From an uncultured Bacteroidales bacterium (lineage in GTDB: Bacteria; Bacteroidota; Bacteroidia; Bacteroidales; Muribaculaceae), in NCBI GenBank assembly GCA_902776435.1, contig CACYQB010000001.1, positions 62,001-126,000 of the forward strand: DNA of 64,000 bases, read 5' to 3'. Both the position numbers and the translations under genes were made by a program. Below the pieces are notes generated by a model. The model was not told the DNA's origin. It did not search any database and saw nothing but the letters and a program-made list of their open reading frames with translations. Positions 16,595-26,000 of this stretch are shown piece after piece; position 1 is the stretch's first letter; every line of letters starts with the position of its first letter.

Positions 16595-19165
16595 ATGAAT
16601 CGCAGAAGATTAACCCTGATAACATTACTGGCGGCGCTGGTCGCCAGTTTTGTCATGTCGGCTGCCGATGGCGTCCCCAAGCGTGAGCAGCGCGGCATGT
16701 GGATAACGGCATACCTCAGCGACTGGCCCAGCGGTGCCATCACCGAGCGCAACACGCCCACGGTGCAGAATGCCTGCCGCAAGATGCTCGACACCCTGCG
16801 TGTCAATCACATCAATGCGGTCTATTATCACGTGAGGGCGATGTGTGACGCGATGTACAATTCCGCCTACGAGCCGTGGTCCAGTTATGTGTCAGGCACA
16901 CGTGGGGTGGCACCGGCGTTTGACCCCTTCGGCTATCTTGTCGAGGAAGCCCACAAGCGTGGCATTGAGGTGTATGCCTGGGTTAATCCCTACCGCTATG
17001 GCCACGGCAGCAACATGTGGGGCGAGAGCGAATTGGACTATATCTATACTCATCCCGAGTGGTTGTTGACCACGAGTTACGAGACCGTGCTCAACCCCGG
17101 TATCCCCGAGGTGCGACAGCGCGTGGTGGACGTCTGCAAGGATATTCTGGTGAAATATGATGTTGACGGACTGGTCTTTGACGATTATTTCTACAACCAG
17201 GACAACCCGTCGTTCTCGCTCGATGCCGACCTGTATAACGCCTATAAGGCAGGCGGCGGCACGATGTCCCAGGGCGACTGGCGGCGCGAGAATGTCAATC
17301 AGATGGTCAAGGACGTGAACGATATGGTCAAGGCGACCAAGCCATGGGTGCGATTTGGCATCGGTCCTGCCGGTGTCGCTTGCAGTTCCCAGGCCGTGGC
17401 CGACCAGTATGGTGTGGAACCCAGCCCAGGTAGCGACTGGCAGTATAACCAGATTTACAGCGACCCCATGGCATGGCTCACGCGTGGTACCATCGACTTC
17501 CTGGCGCCACAAGTCTATTGGAAGACCACCGGCACCTTCACGGGTGTTACCACATGGTGGGGCAAGATGGCGGCGCGTTTCAACCGTCATGTCTATATCA
17601 GCCAGTGGATTCCCGACGAGGAGGGATGGACGCTTGCTGAGTTTGTCAAGCAAGGCCATGTCATGCGCGACGCGATGGCTGCCGGAGGTAATCCAGGCAT
17701 GGTTTATTTCCGTTATGGCACGTGGCGCAACAAGAAGGAGGTCATTGATGGCAAGGTGCGCCAACTGCGCATCTGGCTCAAGGACAGCCTCTATCCGACC
17801 ATCGCCCTGAATCCCGCACCCGCTTGGATCAAACCCACTCAGACCTATACCACGGTGACCAACCTGGCCTATAGCGACGGCCGGCTCACGTGGGACAGTA
17901 TCCCCAACGTGCGCTATGTCATCTATACCATTCCCGATGGGGTAGAGGATAGTGATTTCCATTGCCAGGCAAGTTATATCGACGGAATCAGTTATGGAGC
18001 CAGTTATACCCTGCCAGCCTCCAAGCGGGAGGGTTACCGCTATGCTGTGACCATTCTTGACCGCTGGGAGAACGAGTATGCTCCCGTCATGCCGGGTGTT
18101 GTGCCTACCCAGGCCGCCCAGCCAGTATTACTCTATCCTGAGGATGGCGCCGAGGTGCCCGAACTCTCGTTCCTGCAGTGGCAGGGCGAGACGTCCAATT
18201 ATGTGGTGCAGGTCTATGCCGATGCCATAATGGATTCGCTTGTGGCCCAGGTCGAGGTGGACTCGATGAGTTGCCCCCTGCCGCGCATCCCGTGCCTCAC
18301 TGCCGGCACCTACTGGTGGCGTGTGGTGGCGCGTGGCTTGAATCAGTGGGACAGTGCCAGTGAGTTGCGCCAGTTTACCTTGGGCCAGATGCGAGTTACC
18401 TCGCCAGCCAGCAATGCGACATCTGTCCCCTTGAAGCCTGTCATCACCTGGACGGCAGGTGCACCGGGAACGGCTTATCTGTTGGAAATGTCGACAACAG
18501 CCAATATGAACAACCCTGACACGGTCCGTTTGTCTGAACCGCAATGGCAGGTGCCCCAGTACCGCTTGTCGGGAGCCACGACCTATTACGTCCGCGTCAC
18601 GGCCACTTATGGCGCCGCTACAGTGACAACTCCCGTCTCATCGTTCACCACTGTCGAGGTCATTCCTCCCGTGCCTGTTTATCTCTGTCCCGCCGATGGT
18701 GAGACGGTGCTCTATTCGACCGATGTGGTTCGCTTTGAGCCCGTGGAGGGTACCCAGTCGTTGAGGGTGCAGATCAGCAGCAGTGAGAGTTTCCCCACGC
18801 GCACCTCTTACAATGGCACCTTAGAGCAGGGTGTCTTTGAGACGCCAATGTTGGGCGACATTAAGGGCGCAGGCAAACTTACTGACGGCAAGACCTACTA
18901 CGTGCGAGCCCGCTATGCTTATCGCACCCTGGCTACGGGAACAACAGTGCAATATACTGACTATTGCGACATTCGCTCGTTTGTCTATCACGAAGCCGTC
19001 CAGGGTGACGTGAATGGCGACAGTGAGGTAAACATTGCCGACATCAATGCGCTCATCGACCTTATCCTCACGGGAGGCAGTGGTGATGCCCGCTCAGATG
19101 TCAACGGTGACGGTGAGGTGAATATTGCCGATGTCAATGCGGTGATTGATCTCATCCTTCAGTAA
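16595..19165 (+). CDS. GHL10-type (DUF187) glycoside hydrolase with dockerin-like tail
   Basis: This 856-residue secreted protein has a signal peptide (about residues 1-24), then a family-10-like hydrolase TIM barrel to about residue 405. Typical motifs are REQRGMWITAYLSDWPSG, GIEVYAWVNPYRYGHGS, VDGLVFDDYFYN and IDFLAPQVYWK. Three fibronectin- or Ig-like segments follow (about 410-800; for example LTAGTYWWRVVARGLNQW). The last 52 residues hold two dockerin-type calcium loops (DVNGDSEVNIADINALID and DVNGDGEVNIADVNAVID). GHL10 enzymes are linked to peptidoglycan or complex glycan cleavage; the substrate is unknown here. It is the first of eleven dockerin-bearing proteins in the window and sits in the SusCD operon, 24 bp after the PKD lipoprotein. 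Confidence 0.9.
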   Translation: MNRRRLTLITLLAALVASFVMSAADGVPKREQRGMWITAYLSDWPSGAITERNTPTVQNACRKMLDTLRVNHINAVYYHVRAMCDAMYNSAYEPWSSYVSGTRGVAPAFDPFGYLVEEAHKRGIEVYAWVNPYRYGHGSNMWGESELDYIYTHPEWLLTTSYETVLNPGIPEVRQRVVDVCKDILVKYDVDGLVFDDYFYNQDNPSFSLDADLYNAYKAGGGTMSQGDWRRENVNQMVKDVNDMVKATKPWVRFGIGPAGVACSSQAVADQYGVEPSPGSDWQYNQIYSDPMAWLTRGTIDFLAPQVYWKTTGTFTGVTTWWGKMAARFNRHVYISQWIPDEEGWTLAEFVKQGHVMRDAMAAGGNPGMVYFRYGTWRNKKEVIDGKVRQLRIWLKDSLYPTIALNPAPAWIKPTQTYTTVTNLAYSDGRLTWDSIPNVRYVIYTIPDGVEDSDFHCQASYIDGISYGASYTLPASKREGYRYAVTILDRWENEYAPVMPGVVPTQAAQPVLLYPEDGAEVPELSFLQWQGETSNYVVQVYADAIMDSLVAQVEVDSMSCPLPRIPCLTAGTYWWRVVARGLNQWDSASELRQFTLGQMRVTSPASNATSVPLKPVITWTAGAPGTAYLLEMSTTANMNNPDTVRLSEPQWQVPQYRLSGATTYYVRVTATYGAATVTTPVSSFTTVEVIPPVPVYLCPADGETVLYSTDVVRFEPVEGTQSLRVQISSSESFPTRTSYNGTLEQGVFETPMLGDIKGAGKLTDGKTYYVRARYAYRTLATGTTVQYTDYCDIRSFVYHEAVQGDVNGDSEVNIADINALIDLILTGGSGDARSDVNGDGEVNIADVNAVIDLILQ

Positions 19166-19182
19166 CATTTAATGACTTGTAA

Positions 19183-20604
19183 ATGAAAAGATTGATTTTC
19201 ATAGCAGTATTGATGATGGTGTTCATGGCTTGCAAGCGTGATCCCGGCAAGAATTTTCCGCCCGATAACACCGATGTGGAACTCACCTCGACCAACCTGC
19301 CTATTGTGTGGATTGAGGTGAGAGACCGGACGATTGACCGCTACCAGCGCATCGATGCCTATTTGAAAATCATCGACAACGGCAAGGGTAAACTTAATTA
19401 TGCCGACCTTAAGGCGCATCCTGGCCAACGTGTTGACTACGAGGGGCACGTGGCTCTGCGCTACCGGGGCAACTCTACTTTTAATGACAGTCCCAAGAAA
19501 CCTATATCGTTCCGCACGCTGGACCAGCCGATGAAATATGCCTCGAAGCAGAAGGTCAAGATTTTAGGGATGGGTAAGGAAGATAATTGGGCCCTGCTCG
19601 CCCCATATTCCGACAAGAGCATGATGCGTAATCTGCTGGCCTATGAGTTGGCGCGTCCGTGGATGGAGTATGCCCCGCATGGCCGCTATTGCGAGGTGTT
19701 CCTCGATGGCACCTATTATGGGGTGTATATCCTGTGTGAGGTGGTATCCAGAGGCAAGCATCGCCTCAACCTCGCCACTCCCCGGAAGACCGGTGATGCC
19801 CTCACAGGTGACTACCTGATTGAGGTGGACTATGACGACGATGTGCACTACCGCTCCAAGTATCACCCCGTGGATAGCAATGGCCGCCCGTTGACCGACA
19901 GGTTTATCCATATTCAGTACAAGTCGCCTAACCCCGATGACCTCAATAAGGCTCAAATGCAGTACATCAACCGCCGCTTTGACCAGATGGAGGATGCGCT
20001 CGCATCGCCAGACTATCGTGACCCTGTGTCAGGCTATCGACGCTATATCGATGTGACGTCGTTTATCGACTATCAACTGGCCATGGAACTGGGCCACAAC
20101 GTGGACGGCTACCGCAAGAGCTGTAAACTCTACAAGCGGCGCGACGGCGTTGACGGGCGTTTCAAAACGGTCATTTGGGACATGAACCTAGCCTATGGCA
20201 ACTGTAACATGCATGAGGGATGGCGCACCGATGGGTGGGTATATGAGTGCAATGACTTGCTCTATGCCCATGGTGAAGATTACCTTATCCCCTTCTGGTG
20301 GGGACGGCTGAATGCTGACGAGGAGTACCAGCGGCTGCTACGTGACCGCTGGGCGCAGTATCGCAGCACTACCTTGACCGAGGATCATGTCATGGCCGTC
20401 ATCGACTCGCTGGCCAATGAACTGACCGCTGGAGGGGCAATGGATCGTAATAGTCAGGCCTGGCCGCGATGGGGCGTGTGGGTATGGCCCAACTACTATG
20501 TTGCCAAGGATTTTGACGACGAGGTGTCCCACTTGAAGCAATGGTTGCGCGACCGCATCGCGTGGATGGATGAGGCTTTAGGTTTCAAGACAGCCGAGAA
20601 CTAA
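19183..20604 (+). CDS. CotH kinase-family lipoprotein
   Basis: This 473-residue protein has a short signal and lipobox (FMACK, Cys17). The main domain is CotH-like, a secreted or surface-linked protein kinase fold first known from spore coats. Seen motifs are ALRYRGNSTF, KKPISFRTLDQPM, and VIWDMNLAYGNCNMHEG, close to the WDFNLAFGN form usual in Bacteroidetes. MGKEDNWALLAPYSDKSMMR is the conserved N-lobe helix region. It lies 17 bp after the GHL10 gene and has no dockerin. Bacteroidetes often place CotH proteins in glycan-use loci, but the target is not known. Downstream, a strong promoter at 20618-20648 starts a new unit. Confidence 0.88.
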   Translation: MKRLIFIAVLMMVFMACKRDPGKNFPPDNTDVELTSTNLPIVWIEVRDRTIDRYQRIDAYLKIIDNGKGKLNYADLKAHPGQRVDYEGHVALRYRGNSTFNDSPKKPISFRTLDQPMKYASKQKVKILGMGKEDNWALLAPYSDKSMMRNLLAYELARPWMEYAPHGRYCEVFLDGTYYGVYILCEVVSRGKHRLNLATPRKTGDALTGDYLIEVDYDDDVHYRSKYHPVDSNGRPLTDRFIHIQYKSPNPDDLNKAQMQYINRRFDQMEDALASPDYRDPVSGYRRYIDVTSFIDYQLAMELGHNVDGYRKSCKLYKRRDGVDGRFKTVIWDMNLAYGNCNMHEGWRTDGWVYECNDLLYAHGEDYLIPFWWGRLNADEEYQRLLRDRWAQYRSTTLTEDHVMAVIDSLANELTAGGAMDRNSQAWPRWGVWVWPNYYVAKDFDDEVSHLKQWLRDRIAWMDEALGFKTAEN

Positions 20605-20617
20605 ATCCACAAAAGAT

Positions 20618-20648
20618 TTTGAAAGTAATGATTTTTGTTGTTACTTTG
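20618..20648 (+). promoter_or_regulatory. Promoter of the dockerin beta-propeller genes
   Basis: TTTG at 20618-20621 and TTACTTTG at 20641-20648 are 19 bp apart, matching TTTG-N19-TAnnTTTG with one mismatch. The expected start is near 20655, so the reading frame upstream of 20707 is not translated. Confidence 0.55.
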
Positions 20649-20706
20649 CTATCTTAAAGACAAGAGAATCAGATCACTTAAAAATAATATTAATAACCAA
20701 CTGATT

Positions 20707-22086
20707 ATGAGAAAATTATTACTCTTTTTGCTCGCCGTTTTGGCTGTTGGTAACGCCTGGGCAGTGACCGATGGCGTTAAGTATGAGCCAGTTAATGACA
20801 TCAATATCGTTAACCTGTGGATTCAGGACCGTGCCCACACGCCTGAAGTGTGGCCTAACAAGCCTTACTGCAACACCAGTGCCCGTACCTCGGTGATGAC
20901 TAACGGATTCATCTACATCTCGCGCACCAATGCCAATACCGTTATCATGGGCACCGATACGCTGGCCCAGAGTGTGGTTTACAAATTGGATGCCACTAAT
21001 GGTGAGTTGGTCAAAGAATTGCCCTTGACGCTCGATGGAGCCATCTACGGCAACACCACCTTGAACGCCAACACGGTGGGCGTGGACAACTTCGGCCATC
21101 TGTATATCGCTCCCTACACCAGCGAACTGGCTACAGAGCAGCCCGTCTATCTCCTGGATGGTGAGACTGGCGAACTGACGCTGGTCGATGTTCTGGATAA
21201 GGGTGATGCCCTGGCACGTTGTGACTATATCGATGTGATGGGCGACCTCACCCGTGAGGAGGCCGAGTGTAACATCATGACGGTGGGCGCCAGTTCCGAA
21301 CTGCTGTACCGTTGGCACGCCGATCAGGGTGGTGACTTCGAGGGCGGTTTTGAGGGTGACCCCTATCTTGCTATCCTGGATTTCTATCCTGAGACCGTGA
21401 CTCAGTGGGGCTATGGTCCCGTGGTCAAGATGATTCTTGGTGAGGACGAGGATACCCGTTACAGTGGCGAGTTATTCTATGTTGACGGTTTCAGTTCATC
21501 GCCCATCCTGTATGATGTGACGGGAACGATGGTAGACAATTTTGAGAATGTGGATCCCGCTTTCTGGCCCATGGATGCTGGTGCCAATGGTGTGTGTGAA
21601 TTCACGCTCGAGGGCCGCAACTTCATCGTGTTTGTCGCTGCACAATACACGGGCGGAGAAGAGGGAATCCCCAAGGCCTGCCAAGTCTATATCTGCGAGT
21701 TGGGCGAGGGCCTGTCGCTGGGTGGCATGCAGCGCTACTGGATGGTGCCTGACCAGTTGGGTACCGTGAGCGACGGTGGCACGCGCGTTGAGAGCATGAA
21801 CGTCGAGTACGGCACCGACAGCGAGGGCAACGAGGAAGTTACCCTGTACATCTTCAAGTGCTACAACGGTATGGCCGTTTACAAGATTGGCAAGAACGTG
21901 ACCGGCGGCGAGGAACCCGGCGTGCCCGGTGATGCCAACGGTGACGGTGAGGTCACGATTGCTGACGTCAATACCATCATCGACATGATTCTTGCCGGTG
22001 TTCAAGATTTGGCCGGTGACGTGAACGGTGATGGCGAGGTGGGTATTGCCGACGTCAATGCCGTTATCGATATTATTCTGAAATAA
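20707..22086 (+). CDS. Secreted beta-propeller-like protein with dockerin tail (copy 1)
   Basis: This 459-residue protein has a signal peptide ending near NAWA. The body (about residues 22-395) is rich in short beta-strand units such as VYLLDGETGELTLV and KVYICELGEGLSL-type segments, suggesting a beta-propeller; I do not recognise a named family. The tail carries two dockerin loops (DANGDGEVTIADVNTIID and DVNGDGEVGIADVNAVID). The ATG at 20707 follows the promoter; the frame extends 24 codons upstream but that part precedes the predicted transcript start. A close paralogue follows at 22186 with the same layout, so this is a local duplication. The role is unknown. Confidence 0.75.
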   Translation: MRKLLLFLLAVLAVGNAWAVTDGVKYEPVNDINIVNLWIQDRAHTPEVWPNKPYCNTSARTSVMTNGFIYISRTNANTVIMGTDTLAQSVVYKLDATNGELVKELPLTLDGAIYGNTTLNANTVGVDNFGHLYIAPYTSELATEQPVYLLDGETGELTLVDVLDKGDALARCDYIDVMGDLTREEAECNIMTVGASSELLYRWHADQGGDFEGGFEGDPYLAILDFYPETVTQWGYGPVVKMILGEDEDTRYSGELFYVDGFSSSPILYDVTGTMVDNFENVDPAFWPMDAGANGVCEFTLEGRNFIVFVAAQYTGGEEGIPKACQVYICELGEGLSLGGMQRYWMVPDQLGTVSDGGTRVESMNVEYGTDSEGNEEVTLYIFKCYNGMAVYKIGKNVTGGEEPGVPGDANGDGEVTIADVNTIIDMILAGVQDLAGDVNGDGEVGIADVNAVIDIILK

Positions 22087-22107
22087 ATTTTTATCAAGGC
22101 TTTATGT

Positions 22108-22160
22108 GTTAGGTTTTAGGCGTTAGGGAGCAGTGGCTGCCTAATTACCTAAAACCTAAC
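22108..22160 (+). repeat. Long near-perfect intergenic hairpin of TTAGG words
   Basis: GTTAGGTTTTAGG (22108-22120) is the exact reverse complement of 22148-22160. Inner bases 22123-22131 and 22136-22144 also pair in 8 of 9 positions around a 4-nt loop. There is no T-run after it. It lies between the two paralogous propeller genes, so it may be an mRNA-processing or stability element, or a mobile repeat. Confidence 0.75.
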
Positions 22161-22185
22161 GTCTCAAGTATAAACGCTAAAGAAA

Positions 22186-23571
22186 ATGAAAAAATCAATA
22201 CTTCTCTTCTCATTGATGCTTGCCACCGCGTTCAGCGCCCTGGCGGTGACCGATGGCCAGACCTATCCCGAGGTCAACGGGATCAAGATAGCCAACCAAT
22301 GGATCTTTGACCGCGTCCATGCTGGCACAGCCTATACCAGCAACGATATCTGTAACCAGCGCGCCCGCACGGCGACGATGGACCAGGGTATTATCTATGT
22401 AGCGCGTAGTGAGGAACGTGCGGTTATCATCGGCACTGATACCATTGCCCAGTCGGTTATCCACCGTTTCTCGGCCGTCGATGGCAGTCCGCTCCCTGAC
22501 CTGCCCTTGACACTTGACGGCGCTCCCTATGGTCGTTTCCTGGGCGTCGCCAGTATCGGCAAAGACAGTTTCCACCACATCTGGGTGGCTCCCATGACGA
22601 GCACTGTGCAGCAGTATGTTCCCGTCTATCTGGTGGATACCGAGACGGGTGAACTGACCCTAGTTGTCGAGTTGGACAAGGGTGACGCCCCGCAGCGAAC
22701 TGACTACCTGGATGTCATGGGCGACATTACCCTGGAACAGGCTGAGTGTAATATCATGACGGTTTCCGGTTCAACCGCCGACCCCGGTTTCCCGACCCTT
22801 TACCGCATGCATGCTGACCAGGGCGGCGAATGGGAAGGCGGCTTTGACGGTGACCCCTATATGGACATCATCAACTTCTATCCCGAGACCAAGACAGGCT
22901 TCTCGCTGGCTCCCGTCATCAAGATGATTGAAGGTCCTGACGAGGATTCCCGTTACAGCGGTGAGATGTTCTATATCGACTGCTTTGACACGGCACCTGT
23001 GATTTATGACTTCTCGGGCTCGGTCATCGACTCGTTCGAGGAAGTTGACCCCACACTGTGGCCCCAGTCCCAGCCTAACGGCTGCCTCGAGTTCCAACTC
23101 GAAGGCCGTAACTTCCTGGTGTATGTCAACGCCGACATGAATGGCAATGGCCACGGCTGCCAGGCCAACATCTGCGAGTTGGGCGAAGGCCAGTCCTTGG
23201 GAGGCATGACCAAATACTGGAAGATTCCTGCCGACAGCCTTGGCAAGGTCAATGACAGCGGTCTGCGCGTGCACTGCTTCGCCGTGGAATATGGCGTTGA
23301 CAGTGAGGGCTACGAGGAAGTGACGCTGCTCACATTCAAGGCCTATAACGGTATGGCCGTTTACAAGATTGGCCGCAACGTGAGCGGAGCAGAGCCCCAT
23401 CCCAGCGTGCCTGGTGATGCTAACGGTGATGGTGAGGTGACTATTGCTGACGTCAATACTATCATCGACATGATTCTTGCCGGTAACCAGGAATTGTCTG
23501 GCGACGTGAACGGTGACGGCGAGGTGGGCATTGCCGATGTCAATGCGGTTATCGACATCATATTGCAATAA
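22186..23571 (+). CDS. Secreted beta-propeller-like protein with dockerin tail (copy 2)
   Basis: This 461-residue paralogue of the upstream gene has a signal peptide (FSALAVTDG), the same strand pattern (VYLVDTETGELTLVVELDKG, YMDIINFYPETKTGF, GHGCQANICELGEGQSLGGM), and two dockerin loops (DANGDGEVTIADVNTIID and DVNGDGEVGIADVNAVID). The dockerin DNA is very close to that of copy 1, including the linker start MILAG, with only scattered third-base changes, suggesting a recent duplication or gene conversion. The two bodies have diverged more than the tails. The function is unknown. The phosphodiester glycosidase gene follows after 38 bp. Confidence 0.75.
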   Translation: MKKSILLFSLMLATAFSALAVTDGQTYPEVNGIKIANQWIFDRVHAGTAYTSNDICNQRARTATMDQGIIYVARSEERAVIIGTDTIAQSVIHRFSAVDGSPLPDLPLTLDGAPYGRFLGVASIGKDSFHHIWVAPMTSTVQQYVPVYLVDTETGELTLVVELDKGDAPQRTDYLDVMGDITLEQAECNIMTVSGSTADPGFPTLYRMHADQGGEWEGGFDGDPYMDIINFYPETKTGFSLAPVIKMIEGPDEDSRYSGEMFYIDCFDTAPVIYDFSGSVIDSFEEVDPTLWPQSQPNGCLEFQLEGRNFLVYVNADMNGNGHGCQANICELGEGQSLGGMTKYWKIPADSLGKVNDSGLRVHCFAVEYGVDSEGYEEVTLLTFKAYNGMAVYKIGRNVSGAEPHPSVPGDANGDGEVTIADVNTIIDMILAGNQELSGDVNGDGEVGIADVNAVIDIILQ

Positions 23572-23609
23572 GTTTTCAGTGGTCTGCTGAAACCTAAACA
23601 GTAAAAACA

Positions 23610-25979
23610 ATGAAAAAATCAGTGGTTCTCTTGTCTCTTGCCGCCTTGCTGCTGGGAACGGCCACGGGCATGGCCCGTGACCAATGGACCATAGGAGACA
23701 GGGCCTACGACGTGGACACACTTATCTTCCCGCATCTGGTGGGACCTGGTGTGACTGCGGCTAAGTATGACATCCCGGCTCTGCCGCTCAAGGTGAGCGT
23801 GACCGAGATGGACCTGACGAACCCCTACATGGTGATGGAGACCTGCCTGGGCGGAGAGAAATCGGTGGCCTGTGAGACGCCTGTCAACATGGCTACACGC
23901 AACACGCGTCCGGGCCATGAGGTGGTGGCAGCCGTCAATGGCGACTTCTTCATGACATCTCCTACCAACGAGGTGGGATTGCCCCTGAGCGGGCAGGTGC
24001 GTGGCGGGGAATTGGTGCTGAGCAGCCATAACCGCGCGTGCCTGGTGCTTGATGAGAATCAGCATCCCTGTATTGACCGATTGACTTTCACCGGTCAGGT
24101 AAATAGTGGCAGCTCAACGTTCCCGCTCAATCTGGTGAACCGAATGCGCTATGCCTACGAGAACATAGCCGCCAACCAGTCCATCCTGTTTACCCGCAGT
24201 TATGGCCCTGTGACCTATGATGGCTCTACCTCGGGCAAGATGATTGTCTTGAAACCGGCTGAAGAGCCTTTCCGCTGGGCGGCTAATGGCGTTGAGCAGT
24301 GTGTCATCGAGTCCATCGTCGATGCTCAGGGGGCCATGGCAATCCCTGACGGCAAGGCCATCTTGTGGCTCAAGGGTACCTATGCCAACTATGCTGACCA
24401 ACTGGCCGAGGGCGACAGGTTGTCTATCAGTTTCAGTCTCACGCTCAATAATGGCCCTGCTGATGTCAACATCAACCAATTGATTGGCGGCAGTAACCAC
24501 ATCATCATGCAGAACGGCCAGTTCATGGAGGACTGGGCCGAGCGCCATCCCCGTACCGCTATCGGCTTTAATGCCGACAGCACACGCCTCTACTTCGTTG
24601 TGGTGGATGGTAGGCACTTGACATCGACAGGCGTTACCCTGCTGGAAATGAAGGGTATCTTTGACGCTCTGGGAGCCGTTAACGCCGTGAATCTGGACGG
24701 TGGCGGCTCGTCGTGCATGGTAGTCAATGACGAGGTTATCAACCATCCTAGCGACGGCTCGGTGCGTGCAGTGGGTAACGGATGCCTGTTGGTATCTATT
24801 GCCCCCGAGGATGACGAAATCGGCATTATCAACTATGAGCCGCGGTGCTATAATCTGTCGATTTCGGCAACCACCAGATTTGACGTTTGGGGATATAACC
24901 AGTATGGCGTACTCAAGACGCGCAATTTGCAAGGCTGTTCCTTCTCGTGTGACCCCGAAGTTGGCTCCTTTGATGAACAGGGCTATTTCCATGCGGTCTC
25001 CACTCCGGCCTCGGGTAACCTGTATGTGACCTACAACGGCATCACCGCCAGTCAGCCCGTCACCATTATGGAGGCGCAGTGGCAACTGGTGAGCGATAGT
25101 GTGGTCATCGATGGTTTCCACCCTTATGCCATCAACATTAATGGCGTGAGCGGTTATGGACTGGACAAGGTGGACCCTTCGGTAGTGGATTGGACCTCGG
25201 CCGATGAGGGCATCTGTGTTGTTGACCAGCAGGGTATTATCACCGCTGTTGCCGACGGCCAGACCTTTGTGGGCAGTTCCAATCCACTGTTGCTAGATTC
25301 TATCAAGGTCAGTGTTGAGAATCCCAAGTCACGCATCACCACCGTAGAAAATGCGCCCATCGATCCAGTCACATGGCAGGTAACCCAGAGTGGAGGCAAG
25401 GACCGTGTGATTACTGCCCTTGACCATGGCATGCAGATCGATTTCACGGGTTCATCGTCTCGTAACCCCTACATCAAAATCTCCAAGTCGGTGAGGATGT
25501 GGGGCTTGCCCGACACGCTACGGTTGCGCATGATGCCAGGTGACTTGCAACTCAAGTCGGTCAAGATTCTGGTTGAGGGGGCTTATGGCGAACGTTTCAC
25601 GGTAGAGTATCCTGTCATGCCTATTGATGGCAAGGTTACCCTCGACGTGCCCGTGACAGACATCTGTGACGCAAGTGACCTGGGCAATTTCCCGTTGCAT
25701 CTGTTGTATTACTATATCACTTACGAACCTGTAACAGTGGGCAATCCGTACTGCCTTAAAATTCCAGGTATGGAACTGGTCTATGCCAGTATGCCCCAAG
25801 ATGAGCCTCAGCCTCTCACGGGCGATGTCAATGGTGACGGTGAGATCGGTATTGCCGATGTCAATGCCATCATCGAACTTATCCTGAGTGGCGGTTATCT
25901 GCCTGCTGCCGACGTCAACGGCGACGGTGAAGTGGGTATTGCCGATGCCAACGCTGTCATCGGCCTCATCTTGAATTAA
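23610..25979 (+). CDS. Phosphodiester glycosidase (NAGPA family) with dockerin tail
   Basis: This 789-residue secreted protein has a signal peptide (about residues 1-22). The NAGPA-type domain (about 60-395) shows AVNGDFFMTSP, HPRTAIGFNADSTRLYFVVV, and AVNLDGGGSSCMVVN, the conserved catalytic-site core of the N-acetylglucosamine-1-phosphodiester alpha-N-acetylglucosaminidase family. Bacterial members cleave phosphodiester-linked sugars of wall or exopolymer glycans. Beta-sandwich segments follow, one resembling a Big_2-type domain (VDWTSADEGICVVDQQGIIT). The tail has two dockerin loops (DVNGDGEIGIADVNAIIE and DVNGDGEVGIADANAVIG). It follows the propeller pair closely. The glycan target is not known. 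Confidence 0.86.
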   Translation: MKKSVVLLSLAALLLGTATGMARDQWTIGDRAYDVDTLIFPHLVGPGVTAAKYDIPALPLKVSVTEMDLTNPYMVMETCLGGEKSVACETPVNMATRNTRPGHEVVAAVNGDFFMTSPTNEVGLPLSGQVRGGELVLSSHNRACLVLDENQHPCIDRLTFTGQVNSGSSTFPLNLVNRMRYAYENIAANQSILFTRSYGPVTYDGSTSGKMIVLKPAEEPFRWAANGVEQCVIESIVDAQGAMAIPDGKAILWLKGTYANYADQLAEGDRLSISFSLTLNNGPADVNINQLIGGSNHIIMQNGQFMEDWAERHPRTAIGFNADSTRLYFVVVDGRHLTSTGVTLLEMKGIFDALGAVNAVNLDGGGSSCMVVNDEVINHPSDGSVRAVGNGCLLVSIAPEDDEIGIINYEPRCYNLSISATTRFDVWGYNQYGVLKTRNLQGCSFSCDPEVGSFDEQGYFHAVSTPASGNLYVTYNGITASQPVTIMEAQWQLVSDSVVIDGFHPYAININGVSGYGLDKVDPSVVDWTSADEGICVVDQQGIITAVADGQTFVGSSNPLLLDSIKVSVENPKSRITTVENAPIDPVTWQVTQSGGKDRVITALDHGMQIDFTGSSSRNPYIKISKSVRMWGLPDTLRLRMMPGDLQLKSVKILVEGAYGERFTVEYPVMPIDGKVTLDVPVTDICDASDLGNFPLHLLYYYITYEPVTVGNPYCLKIPGMELVYASMPQDEPQPLTGDVNGDGEIGIADVNAIIELILSGGYLPAADVNGDGEVGIADANAVIGLILN

Positions 25980-26000
25980 TACAGAATTGAAGAATGAAAT

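Noticed and set aside
20635-20706. 24-codon N-terminal extension of the first propeller-like gene
   Set aside because: It overlaps the -7 element at 20641-20648.
24114-25121. Long antisense frame (335 codons) opposite the NAGPA gene
   Set aside because: It has no domain signal and follows the codon pattern of the sense gene in a G+C-rich region; the sense protein has clear family motifs.
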